Part shown: positions 7,760 to 15,062 of the stretch, in pieces | Numbering within the stretch: position 1 is the stretch's first letter | Layout: every line of letters starts with the position of its first letter | DNA from: Lachnospiraceae bacterium | Lineage (GTDB): Bacteria > Bacillota > Clostridia > Lachnospirales > Lachnospiraceae | NCBI GenBank assembly: GCA_003489085.1 | Contig: DNJM01000026.1 | Coordinates: 1 to 18,432 of the forward strand | Direction: 5' to 3' | DNA length: 18,432 nucleotides | The notes under the pieces: generated by a model | What the model was told of the DNA's origin: nothing | Databases searched by the model: none | The model's input: only the letters and a program-made list of their open reading frames with translations | Program-made: the position numbers and the translations under genes

Positions 7760-8249
7760 TATTGTACTTCTGGAACCGGAAATCCCGGCGAACACGGGGA
7801 ATATCGGGCGTACATGCGTAGCGACGGGGACACGGCTGCATCTGATCGAGCCTCTGGGCTTTCGATTGAATGAAAAGGCGCTTCGAAGAGCCGGGATGGA
7901 TTATTGGAAGGATCTCGATGTAACGACCTATATTGATTATAAGGATTTTCTGGAAAAGAATCCCGCAGCAGCTGAAAAAATGTATTTTGCAACAACAAAA
8001 GCGGAAACAGTGTATACGGAAGCAGATTTTGAGCCAGACTGTTATATTATGTTCGGGAAAGAGAGCGCCGGTATTCCGGAGGAGATTCTGGTAGAGCATA
8101 AGAAAAATTGTATCCGTATTCCAATGATCGGAGAGATCCGTTCCCTGAATCTGGGGAATTCGGTTGCTATTGTGTTATATGAAGCGCTTCGTCAGAATCA
8201 CTTTCAAGGGATGAATCTGGAAGGGAATCTGCATCATTTAAGCTGGTAA
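7752..8249 (+). CDS. trmL: tRNA (cytidine(34)-2'-O)-methyltransferase
   Basis: A 165-residue SPOUT-class enzyme that 2'-O-methylates the wobble base of tRNA-Leu isoacceptors using SAM. The sequence shows all family blocks: LLEPEIPANTGNIGRT (6-21), the FGKESAGIP loop of the trefoil knot, and IPMIGEIRSLNLGNSVAIVLYE at the C-terminus, which forms the SAM pocket. Length is normal for TrmL. The start overlaps the aminotransferase end by 8 bases and has AGGAAAAAGAG upstream, so it is the last gene of the operon. A hairpin terminator lies 36 bases after its stop. Confidence 0.96.
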   Translation: MINIVLLEPEIPANTGNIGRTCVATGTRLHLIEPLGFRLNEKALRRAGMDYWKDLDVTTYIDYKDFLEKNPAAAEKMYFATTKAETVYTEADFEPDCYIMFGKESAGIPEEILVEHKKNCIRIPMIGEIRSLNLGNSVAIVLYEALRQNHFQGMNLEGNLHHLSW

Positions 8250-8265
8250 AATAATATCTGATGAT

Positions 8266-8274
8266 TGTTATAAT
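8266..8274 (+). promoter_or_regulatory. Perfect extended -10 element upstream of the trmL terminator
   Basis: TG-T-TATAAT, with the -10 hexamer at 8269-8274. No good -35 box stands 16-18 bases upstream, so only the extended -10 supports it. A transcript from here would start near 8281 and fold at once into the hairpin at 8286-8326. It may be chance in an A/T-rich gap. Confidence 0.3.
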
Positions 8275-8285
8275 AATACAAAAGA

Positions 8286-8326
8286 AGAGCGGGCGTTTAT
8301 AGAAAAATACTATAAATGCCTGCTTT
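8286..8326 (+). terminator. Hairpin terminator after trmL, possibly bidirectional
   Basis: GCGGGCGTTTATAG (8289-8302) pairs with CTATAAATGCCTGC (8310-8323) with two G-U pairs and a 7-base loop. The stem can extend by about three A-T/G-T pairs (8286-8288 with 8324-8326). The T tract on the + side is short (TTTAAAT). The A-rich flank upstream (AAAAGAAGA) gives a T-rich tail on the other strand. It separates the alaT-like operon from the ATPase operon. Confidence 0.7.
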
Positions 8327-8347
8327 AAATATGAAATTTCCCTAAAT

Positions 8348-8359
8348 TGATTGCAATCA
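8348..8359 (+). promoter_or_regulatory. Perfect 12-bp palindrome over the ATPase -35 box (candidate operator)
   Basis: TGATTGCAATCA reads the same on both strands and contains the whole -35 hexamer TTGCAA (8351-8356). AATCAT also occurs twice, at 8355-8360 and 8366-8371, one helical turn (11 bases) apart. Placement and symmetry suggest a repressor site, but the binding protein is unknown. Confidence 0.45.
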
Positions 8360-8379
8360 TATCGGAATCATGTTAGTAT
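8351..8379 (+). promoter_or_regulatory. Sigma-A promoter of the V-ATPase operon
   Basis: TTGCAA (8351-8356), a 17-base spacer and TAGTAT (8374-8379), with an extended -10 TG at 8371-8372. The predicted start is near 8386, about 19 bases before the GTG start of the first ATPase gene. It lies just downstream of the trmL terminator, as expected for an independent operon. Confidence 0.7.
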
Positions 8380-8404
8380 GAAACATACGAAGGGTGGTGA
8401 TTGT

Positions 8405-8713
8405 GTGCTACAGGAAACAATCAAAGCAGTAAAAGAAGCTGAGGCTAAGGCAGAAGAAATTGTCAGAGCAGCTGAGGAGAAGGCTGAAGCGATGGAACAT
8501 CAGGCCAGAAAAGATGCGGAACTTTTGAAGGAACGAGAGCGTGAGAAAGCTCGTGCACAGGCAGCAGAAGCCATGAGCGCGGCGAAAGAGAAGGCGTCTT
8601 CTGTGGAGGCGTCGTTCGAATCAGAAACAGCAAAAGAAATTGCAGCTTTGAAGCAGATGGCAGCGGAGAAGGAGGGCCAGGCAGTCGGGAAGGTGCTCGA
8701 AGGGTTGTATTAA
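8405..8713 (+). CDS. ntpF: V-type ATPase subunit H (NtpF-like), peripheral-stalk coiled coil
   Basis: A 102-residue, almost wholly helical protein rich in Ala, Glu and Lys with a heptad-like pattern over most of its length, as in the small stalk subunit that pairs with subunit E. I start it at GTG 8405, which has AAGGGTGG seven bases upstream; reading further upstream runs into the promoter. It is the first gene of the ATPase operon, the same position as ntpF in Enterococcus hirae. The stalk ties the catalytic head to the membrane part and resists rotor torque. Sequence alone is low complexity, so the call rests on length, coiled-coil character and position. A hairpin and 102 bases separate it from the next gene. 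Confidence 0.85.
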   Translation: MLQETIKAVKEAEAKAEEIVRAAEEKAEAMEHQARKDAELLKEREREKARAQAAEAMSAAKEKASSVEASFESETAKEIAALKQMAAEKEGQAVGKVLEGLY

Positions 8714-8728
8714 ACTCCGCTGTATTTT

Positions 8729-8782
8729 TTTAGCCGTCAGGATTGTACAAAAATAAATACAATTTGTACAGAAGCGGCTAAA
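8729..8782 (+). other. Intergenic RNA hairpin between ntpF and ntpI
   Basis: The outer stem TTTAGCCG (8729-8736) pairs perfectly with CGGCTAAA (8775-8782). The inner stem TGTACAAA (8744-8751) pairs with TTTGTACA (8763-8770), around an 11-base loop. An internal bulge separates the two stems. No T tract follows, so it is not an ordinary terminator. It ends 16 bases before the strong AAAGGAGG of ntpI and may act in RNA processing, stability or partial attenuation. Confidence 0.55.
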
Positions 8783-8815
8783 GGAGAAAAATATTAGGAA
8801 AGGAGGAATTGGCAT

Positions 8816-10837
8816 ATGTCAGTATTGCAGATGCAGAGAATCAGTATCTGCGCAATGAAAAAAGATCGTAAGGCAATACTGGAGGATCTGCAGTCACTTG
8901 GCGTACTGGAAATTGATACTTCCGCAGTACAGGATGAAGAGCTCATGAGAATGGACACTCTGGAATCCCGCCAGGCATTCGAAAAGAATGCAAATGCAGC
9001 GGATCAGGCTCTTGAGGTGCTGGATGAATACAGCCCTGAAAAAAAGTCCATGTTTGCGTCTTTGGAAGGCAAAGAGCTGATTGAGCGGGCGAACTATCTG
9101 AATGTGGCAGAACGCCGGGATGAGATCCTTCGGAAGACGAATCAGATCATGGCACTGAAGAAAGCGATTGCGGAAAGTAAAGCCGGAATTGTAAAGCTGG
9201 AGACACAGAAGGAATCTTTGACTCCATGGCTTGCTCTGGATGTACCGTTGAATTACAGAGGTACGAAGAGAACGGCTGTACTGATCGGCAGTATCGGCAG
9301 CGTGCTTCCGCTGGAGGAGCTCTATCAGAAGATCGCAGAGCACGTGCCGGATCTGGATGCGGTAGATCTGCAGATTATTTCTGTGGATAAAGACCAGACC
9401 TGTGTAGCAGTTATCTGTCTGAAAGAGAACGCGGCAGCACTGGAAGAGGCGCTGCGTACGCTGGGATTTGCAAGACCGTCCCAGAATGTATCGGAAGTGC
9501 CGGCCAGACAGCTGGAGAAGCTGGATGCAGAGATCGCAGAGCTGCGGCAGAAGATTGCACGAACAGAGGATGAGATACGTACCTTTGCAGACAGACGGGA
9601 AGAGCTGAGAGTATTTTCAGATTATTTTCGGATCCGTGCGCAGAAGTACGAGGTCCTTTCCAGAATACCGCAGTCCGGAAGGACATTCTTTATTACAGGG
9701 TATGTGCCGAAAAAGAAGGCGAAAGGACTGGAGGATAAGCTGGAACAGAAATACAGTCTGTCAGTCGAACTGGAAGAGGTAAGTGAGGAGGAAGACGTGC
9801 CGGTGCTGCTTGAGAACGGAAAACTGGCAGGAACGATGGAGGGAATTGTAGCATCCTTCGGACTTCCGGGAAAGGGCGAATTCGACCCATCCAAAGTCAT
9901 GTTTTTCTTCTATATATTCCTGTTTGGACTGATGCTTTCCGATGCGGCATATGGATTTATTATTTTCCTGGCCTGCGCGATCGTGCTGAAAAAGTTCCCG
10001 CGCATGGCAGAGAATATGCAGAAATCAATCCGGATGTTTATGTATTGCGGACTTTCTACCATGGTATGGGGAATTCTGCTGGGAGGATATTTCGGAGATG
10101 CCATCAATGTGATATCCAGAACCTTTTTCGGACACGAAGTTGGTCTGGATCCGGTATGGTTTGCGCCGCTGGATGATCCGATGAAGCTGTTGATCTACTC
10201 TATGCTGTTTGGTGTGATTCACCTGTATACAGGTCTGATACTGAAGGGATATATGTGTGTCAGAGATAAACGGTACGTGGATCTCATCTGCGACGTGGTA
10301 TTCTGGCTTATGATGTTAACCGGTCTGATTATGATGTTGCTTCCATCAGAATTATTCCGGTCCATTTCCCAGATGAATATTGTATTCCCGGCAGCAGTGA
10401 ATACTCTGGCTAAGGTACTTGCAATCGGTGGTGCAGTCGGTATTCTGCTGATGTCCGGAAGAGCAAATAAGAATCCTCTTTTGCGGATTGCACTGGGGGC
10501 TTATGACCTGTATAACGTAACCGGATGGTTAAGCGACGTATTATCCTATTCCAGACTTCTGGCACTGGGACTTGCAACAGGAGTTATCGCTTCTGTTATC
10601 AACCAGATGGGCAGTATGCTGGGAGGCGGAATCGTCGGCGTCATTTTATTTATTGTCGTATTTATCATTGGCCATGTATTCAATCTGGCGATCAATGTGC
10701 TGGGGGCATATGTACACACCTGCCGTCTTCAGTATGTAGAATTTTTCGGCAAGTTCTACGAAGGCGGAGGACGTGAATTTAACCCATTTAAAGAAAATAC
10801 AAAATATGTAGATATTAAGGAGGATACAAGATTATGA
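8816..10837 (+). CDS. ntpI: V-type ATPase subunit I (a-type membrane subunit)
   Basis: A 673-residue protein with a soluble, coiled-coil-rich N-terminal half (about 1-350) that holds the peripheral stalks. The membrane half (about 360-650) has seven or eight helices and carries the ion half-channels against the K ring. The conserved arginines that release the ion from the ring are R580 (SYSRLLALGLATGVIA) and R637 (HTCRLQYVEFFGKFYEGGG). Their spacing resembles the two essential arginines of E. hirae NtpI. The start ATG is preceded by a perfect AAAGGAGG nine bases upstream. It overlaps ntpK by four bases (ATGA), which suggests translational coupling. Confidence 0.95.
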   Translation: MSVLQMQRISICAMKKDRKAILEDLQSLGVLEIDTSAVQDEELMRMDTLESRQAFEKNANAADQALEVLDEYSPEKKSMFASLEGKELIERANYLNVAERRDEILRKTNQIMALKKAIAESKAGIVKLETQKESLTPWLALDVPLNYRGTKRTAVLIGSIGSVLPLEELYQKIAEHVPDLDAVDLQIISVDKDQTCVAVICLKENAAALEEALRTLGFARPSQNVSEVPARQLEKLDAEIAELRQKIARTEDEIRTFADRREELRVFSDYFRIRAQKYEVLSRIPQSGRTFFITGYVPKKKAKGLEDKLEQKYSLSVELEEVSEEEDVPVLLENGKLAGTMEGIVASFGLPGKGEFDPSKVMFFFYIFLFGLMLSDAAYGFIIFLACAIVLKKFPRMAENMQKSIRMFMYCGLSTMVWGILLGGYFGDAINVISRTFFGHEVGLDPVWFAPLDDPMKLLIYSMLFGVIHLYTGLILKGYMCVRDKRYVDLICDVVFWLMMLTGLIMMLLPSELFRSISQMNIVFPAAVNTLAKVLAIGGAVGILLMSGRANKNPLLRIALGAYDLYNVTGWLSDVLSYSRLLALGLATGVIASVINQMGSMLGGGIVGVILFIVVFIIGHVFNLAINVLGAYVHTCRLQYVEFFGKFYEGGGREFNPFKENTKYVDIKEDTRL

Positions 10838-11304
10838 GTGGAATAGTATGGGCATTGGCAGGAGCAGCTGCAGCAGTTATTTTTGCAGGTATGGGTTCCG
10901 CATATGGTGTAGGTGTGGCAGGTCAGGCTGCCGCAGGTGTTGTGACAGAAGACCCGAACAAGTTTGCTAAGGTATTGATCTTACAGCTGCTTCCTGGTAC
11001 ACAGGGTATTTACGGACTTCTGGTAGCATTCATCGCTTTATCAAAGATCGGTCTTTTAGGCGGATCACCGGCAGATCTTTCCGTAACAACAGGACTTCTG
11101 ATCTTCGCAGCTTGTCTGCCGATCGCAGTGGTAGGTCTTGTTTCTGCAAGACATCAGGGAAGAACATCCGTTGCTTCTATTGGAATCGTTGCTAAGAAAC
11201 CGGAACAGTTCGGTAAAGCAATGCTTTTCCCGGCAATGGTTGAGACCTATGCAATTCTTGCACTTTTGATTTCTATTCTGGCAATCAACGCTATTCCGGT
11301 ATAA
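10834..11304 (+). CDS. ntpK: V-type ATPase subunit K (membrane rotor ring), Na+-type
   Basis: A 156-residue proteolipid of four membrane helices, made of two fused hairpins. Only the second has the ion-binding glutamate, E137 in PAMVETYAIL; the first has LLPGTQGIYG there. The residues L53, T56, Q57, Q108 and E137 correspond in order and spacing to L61, T64, Q65, Q110 and E139 that bind Na+ in E. hirae NtpK, as I recall that structure. Na+ rather than H+ transport is therefore the better prediction. About ten copies form the ring that turns with the D/F shaft. AAGGAGG lies ten bases before the ATG, inside the end of ntpI. Confidence 0.96.
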   Translation: MSGIVWALAGAAAAVIFAGMGSAYGVGVAGQAAAGVVTEDPNKFAKVLILQLLPGTQGIYGLLVAFIALSKIGLLGGSPADLSVTTGLLIFAACLPIAVVGLVSARHQGRTSVASIGIVAKKPEQFGKAMLFPAMVETYAILALLISILAINAIPV

Positions 11305-11356
11305 GGAAAGCGGAAGACAGTAACTGATAAAGAATAATCAAAAGGAGAGTTCAAGA

Positions 11357-11950
11357 ATGGCTGGATTAGACAAAATTACAAACCAGATCATGGAAGAGGC
11401 GAACAACTCCGCAAAAATGAAGCTGGAAGCAGCAGAGACGAATGCCGCTGCAATTCTGGAAAAAGCGAAGGAGGAGGCTGCAAAGGCCGCTGCCGAAGCT
11501 GCACAGAAGAGTGAGACGGATGTGAAAAATTATGAAGAGCGGGTGAAATCCTCTCTTGATTTAAAAAGAAGAACTGCACTGCTTCAGACGAAACAGGAAA
11601 TCATTTCTGCTGTGATTGAAAAAGCGTATCAGGCATTCTGCGGGAAAGAAGAGGCAGAATATTTCGATACCATCAAAAAGATGATAGGTACCTATGCACT
11701 TCCGCAGGACGGAGAAATTTATTTCTCGGAAAAGGACCTGAAGAGACTGCCGTCCGGTTTTGCAGAAGCGGTTGCGGAGATCGCATCCGAAAAAGGCGGG
11801 AGCCTGAGGATTTCCAGCGAAACAAAACAAATGGAAGGCGGCTTTGTGATAGCTTATGGCGGAATCGAAGAGAACTGTTCCTTCCGGGCGTTGTTTGATT
11901 CTAAGAGGGATGAATTACAGGATCAGGTTCAGAAAGTATTATTTTCATAA
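11357..11950 (+). CDS. ntpE: V-type ATPase subunit E (peripheral stalk)
   Basis: A 197-residue stalk protein. Residues about 1-90 form a long Ala/Glu/Lys-rich helix expected to coil with subunit H. The globular C-terminal part (about 95-197), ending in GGFVIAYGGIEENCSFRALFDSKRDELQ-like sequence, binds the top of the A3B3 head; the GG(F)V...N.SF pattern is the family hallmark. AAAGGAG lies nine bases before the ATG, in a 52-base gap after ntpK in which I see nothing else. Length is normal for bacterial E subunits. Confidence 0.93.
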   Translation: MAGLDKITNQIMEEANNSAKMKLEAAETNAAAILEKAKEEAAKAAAEAAQKSETDVKNYEERVKSSLDLKRRTALLQTKQEIISAVIEKAYQAFCGKEEAEYFDTIKKMIGTYALPQDGEIYFSEKDLKRLPSGFAEAVAEIASEKGGSLRISSETKQMEGGFVIAYGGIEENCSFRALFDSKRDELQDQVQKVLFS

Positions 11951-11983
11951 AAGCGCATTTCCGCGAAAAGGAGGACTATAGCT

Positions 11984-12958
11984 ATGGCATCAGATATGCA
12001 GTATACCTATGCGGTTGCGCGGATCAGAGCAATGGAGGTGTCTTTATTTTCCCGGGCTGTGATTGAACAGCTTATGGCATGCAGAACGGAAGAGCAGTGT
12101 CTGCAGTTTTTAAGTGAAAAGGGCTGGGGAGATAACGATACACCGATGAATGCAGAAGCTATCCTGACACGGGAACGTGAGAAGACATGGGAAACGGTAC
12201 GGGAGCTGGTGAAGGATATGTCGGTATTCGACGTACTGTCTTATCCGGATCTGTTCCACAATCTGAAGGCGGCGATCAAAGAGGTGACCACCGAAGAAAC
12301 CAATCCGAACATCTTCATTCAGGATACAGCCATCTCAGGAGAGGAGATGCTGGAAATTGTGAAATCCAAGGATTTCTCAAGGCTCCCGGCATTCATGTCC
12401 GGAGTGGCGCAGGAAGCGTATGAGACGCTCCTTCATACAAGGGACGGGCAGCTTTGTGATATTATGATTGACAAAGCAGCTCTTACGGCGATCTATGAAG
12501 CCGGTAAAAAGGCAAAGGACGAGATCATCCGTGACTATGCGGAGTCCACCGTTGCCGTGGCGGATATCAAGATTGCAGTGCGTTCTCAGAAGACCGCAAA
12601 ATCACTGGAATTTATGAAAAAGGCAATGGCACCATGTGACAGCCTGAATATCGAAGCTCTGTCACGTGCGGCACTTAGCGGAATGGATGCAATCCAGGAA
12701 TACCTTGCCGGAACCGTCTATGCAGGCGGTGCAGAGGCACTGAAGGAATCTCCGTCCGCATTTGAATGCTGGTGCGATAACCGGATTATCGAAACGATCC
12801 GGCCGCAGATTCATAATCCATTTACGGTAGGACCTCTCGTAGCCTATGTACTGGCACGGGAAAATGAAATAAAAACGGTAAGAATTATTCTGACCGGCAA
12901 ATTAAATGAACTGCCGGAAGAATCCATCCGGGAAAGGGTAAGGGAGATGTATGTATAA
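11984..12958 (+). CDS. ntpC: V-type ATPase subunit C (d-type adaptor)
   Basis: A 324-residue, mostly helical protein that caps the K ring like a funnel and links it to the D/F central shaft. The opening YAVARIRAMEVSLFS and the late stretch NPFTVGPLVAYVLARENEIKTVRII are typical of the family, and the length agrees with it. AAAAGGAGG lies nine bases upstream of the ATG. Its last eight bases overlap the start of the subunit F gene, so both are likely translated in a coupled manner. Sequence divergence in this subunit is high in general, and gene order supports the call. Confidence 0.93.
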   Translation: MASDMQYTYAVARIRAMEVSLFSRAVIEQLMACRTEEQCLQFLSEKGWGDNDTPMNAEAILTREREKTWETVRELVKDMSVFDVLSYPDLFHNLKAAIKEVTTEETNPNIFIQDTAISGEEMLEIVKSKDFSRLPAFMSGVAQEAYETLLHTRDGQLCDIMIDKAALTAIYEAGKKAKDEIIRDYAESTVAVADIKIAVRSQKTAKSLEFMKKAMAPCDSLNIEALSRAALSGMDAIQEYLAGTVYAGGAEALKESPSAFECWCDNRIIETIRPQIHNPFTVGPLVAYVLARENEIKTVRIILTGKLNELPEESIRERVREMYV

Positions 12959-13271
12959 GATTGCAGTTATTGGCGATTACGACAGTATCTACGGTTTTGC
13001 CGCACTGGGTCTTGACACATTTCCTGTGTCGGAACCGGAGGAGGCAGAAAAACAACTTCATAAGCTCGCCGGGGGCGGATATGCCGTGATCTATATCACG
13101 GAGTCTCTGGCAGCTGTTTTAGCACACGAAATAGATAAATACCGTCTGGAAAAATTACCGGCGATCATCCAGATTCCGGGTGTATCCGGTAATACGGGCG
13201 ACGGCGTACGAAGCGTAAAACAGTTCGTAGAACAGGCTGTTGGCTCCGATATTCTATTTGGTGATGATTAA
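12951..13271 (+). CDS. ntpG: V-type ATPase subunit F (NtpG), central-shaft subunit
   Basis: A 106-residue small Rossmann-like protein. It opens with YKIAVIGDYDSIYGFAALGL, the usual family start, followed by the YAVIYITE strand and the LPAIIQIPG block. It binds subunit D to form the rotating shaft and stimulates ATPase activity. The ATG lies inside the end of ntpC with AAGGGAG four bases upstream, a short spacing that suggests re-initiation after ntpC. Called G in the Enterococcus nomenclature and F in the general V/A-type one. Confidence 0.94.
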   Translation: MYKIAVIGDYDSIYGFAALGLDTFPVSEPEEAEKQLHKLAGGGYAVIYITESLAAVLAHEIDKYRLEKLPAIIQIPGVSGNTGDGVRSVKQFVEQAVGSDILFGDD

Positions 13272-13292
13272 GAAAGTGGGTGATTTGTCCAA

Positions 13293-15062
13293 ATGAGCAG
13301 AGGAATGATAAAAAAAGTGGCAGGACCGCTGGTTATCGCTGAAGGAATGCGCGACGCTAACATGTTTGACGTGGTACGTGTAAGCAATCAGCGACTGATC
13401 GGTGAAATCATCGAGATGCACGGAGATGAAGCTTCCGTACAGGTATATGAAGAGACTTCAGGACTGGGACCGGGTGAACCGGTAGAGTCTATGGGTGTAC
13501 CAATGTCCGTAGAACTTGGACCCGGTCTGATCGCCAGCATCTACGATGGAATTCAGCGTCCGCTCGATGATATTATGAAGGTAACAGGCGGCAACAGCCT
13601 GAAACGAGGGGTAGAAGTACCATCTCTGAAACGTGACCTGAAGTGGGAATTCGTCCCGGTGGCAAAGGTCGGAGATGAAGTGGAAGAAGGAGATATATTA
13701 GGTACTGTACAGGAAACCATCGTCGTACAGCAGAAGATTATGGTTCCGCCAGGAGTAAAAGGAACGATCAAGGAGATTAAAGCAGGCTCCTTTACCGTAG
13801 AAGAGACAGTAGCCGTACTCTCCACACCGAATGGTGATAAGGAACTGACCATGATGCAGAAATGGCCGGTTCGTAAAGGACGTCCATATGTAAAGAAATT
13901 GCCGCCGAGAATGCCGCTGGTAACAGGACAGCGTGTTATTGATACCTTTTTCCCGATTGCAAAGGGTGGTGTTGCAGCCGTGCCGGGACCGTTCGGAAGC
14001 GGCAAGACAGTGATCCAGCATCAGCTTGCAAAGTGGGCAGAGGCTGACATTGTAGTTTATATCGGATGCGGTGAGCGTGGAAATGAGATGACAGACGTAT
14101 TGAACGAGTTCCCGGAACTGAAAGACCCGAAGACAGGGGAATCTTTGATGGAACGTACGGTTCTGATTGCGAATACTTCCGATATGCCGGTTGCTGCGCG
14201 TGAAGCATCTATTTATACAGGTATTACCATTGCTGAATATTTCCGTGATATGGGATATTCCGTAGCGCTGATGGCAGACTCTACTTCCCGTTGGGCAGAG
14301 GCACTCCGTGAAATGTCCGGACGTCTGGAGGAAATGCCTGGTGAAGAAGGTTACCCGGCATATCTGGCATCCCGTCTGGCGCAGTTCTATGAAAGGGCAG
14401 GACACGTCATTTCTCTTGGTAAAGACAAGAGGGAGGGTGCGCTTTCTGTTATCGGAGCGGTATCTCCTCCGGGTGGTGATATTTCTGAACCGGTGTCCCA
14501 GGCAACCCTGCGGATCGTTAAGGTATTCTGGGGACTGGATTCCGCGCTGGCATATAAGAGACACTTCCCGGCGATCAACTGGCTGAACAGTTATTCCCTG
14601 TATGTACAGGATATGGAAGGCTGGTTCAATGAGAAGGTTGCCGAAGACTGGATGAACGATCGTCAAAGAATGATGAGCCTTCTGCAGGAAGAAGCAGAGC
14701 TGGATGAAATTGTTAAGATGGTAGGTATGGATGCACTTTCACCGTCTGACCGTCTGAAGATGGAGGCAGCAAGATCGATCCGTGAGGACTTCCTGCATCA
14801 GAACTCCTTCCATGAGATCGACACTTATACCTCTCTTAGAAAGCAGTATCTGATGATGAAGCTGGTACTGGCTTATTATGACGGGGCAGTAGAGGCGCTG
14901 AAGAAGGAGGCCCCGTTAAGAGAGCTGATTAATCTGAATGTCCGCGAACGAATCGGACGTTACAAATATACGCATGAAGATCAGATCGAAGAAGAATATG
15001 AGAAGATCATGAATGAGCTTCATACGGAAATCGCAAATACATTTGGGAAGGAGGACTTCTAA
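13293..15062 (+). CDS. ntpA: V-type ATPase catalytic subunit A
   Basis: A 589-residue catalytic subunit. An N-terminal beta barrel (1-75) is followed by the non-homologous insert that separates A from B subunits (about 110-190). The nucleotide-binding core has the P-loop GPFGSGKT at 232-239 with K238, as in E. hirae NtpA. The GCGERGNEM block contains the catalytic glutamate, and ALMADSTSRWAEALRE is the Walker B region. ATP is hydrolysed, or made, at the A-B interfaces. The start has GGGTGA about 9 bases upstream. Its stop is directly followed by the ATG of ntpB, with AAGGAGG inside its own last codons, giving tight coupling for a 1:1 product ratio. Confidence 0.98.
   Translation: MSRGMIKKVAGPLVIAEGMRDANMFDVVRVSNQRLIGEIIEMHGDEASVQVYEETSGLGPGEPVESMGVPMSVELGPGLIASIYDGIQRPLDDIMKVTGGNSLKRGVEVPSLKRDLKWEFVPVAKVGDEVEEGDILGTVQETIVVQQKIMVPPGVKGTIKEIKAGSFTVEETVAVLSTPNGDKELTMMQKWPVRKGRPYVKKLPPRMPLVTGQRVIDTFFPIAKGGVAAVPGPFGSGKTVIQHQLAKWAEADIVVYIGCGERGNEMTDVLNEFPELKDPKTGESLMERTVLIANTSDMPVAAREASIYTGITIAEYFRDMGYSVALMADSTSRWAEALREMSGRLEEMPGEEGYPAYLASRLAQFYERAGHVISLGKDKREGALSVIGAVSPPGGDISEPVSQATLRIVKVFWGLDSALAYKRHFPAINWLNSYSLYVQDMEGWFNEKVAEDWMNDRQRMMSLLQEEAELDEIVKMVGMDALSPSDRLKMEAARSIREDFLHQNSFHEIDTYTSLRKQYLMMKLVLAYYDGAVEALKKEAPLRELINLNVRERIGRYKYTHEDQIEEEYEKIMNELHTEIANTFGKEDF

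Noticed and set aside
8405..8713. Repeated Ala-Glu-Lys triplets as a tandem DNA repeat
   Set aside because: The pattern is at the protein level (coiled coil); the DNA has no exact repeat unit.
8725..8731. T7 run after ntpF as an intrinsic terminator
   Set aside because: No stable GC-rich hairpin precedes the run; the hairpin lies after it. A full stop here would cut off the rest of the ATPase operon.
8743..8763. TTGTAC and TACAAT inside the hairpin as a promoter for ntpI
   Set aside because: The two boxes are only nine bases apart, far from the 16-18 needed, and no other -35 fits.
13698..14666. Reverse-strand open frame of 322 residues opposite ntpA
   Set aside because: It lies wholly over a highly conserved catalytic subunit, has a Cys/His/Arg-rich composition typical of antisense reading, and shows no known domain or good ribosome site.
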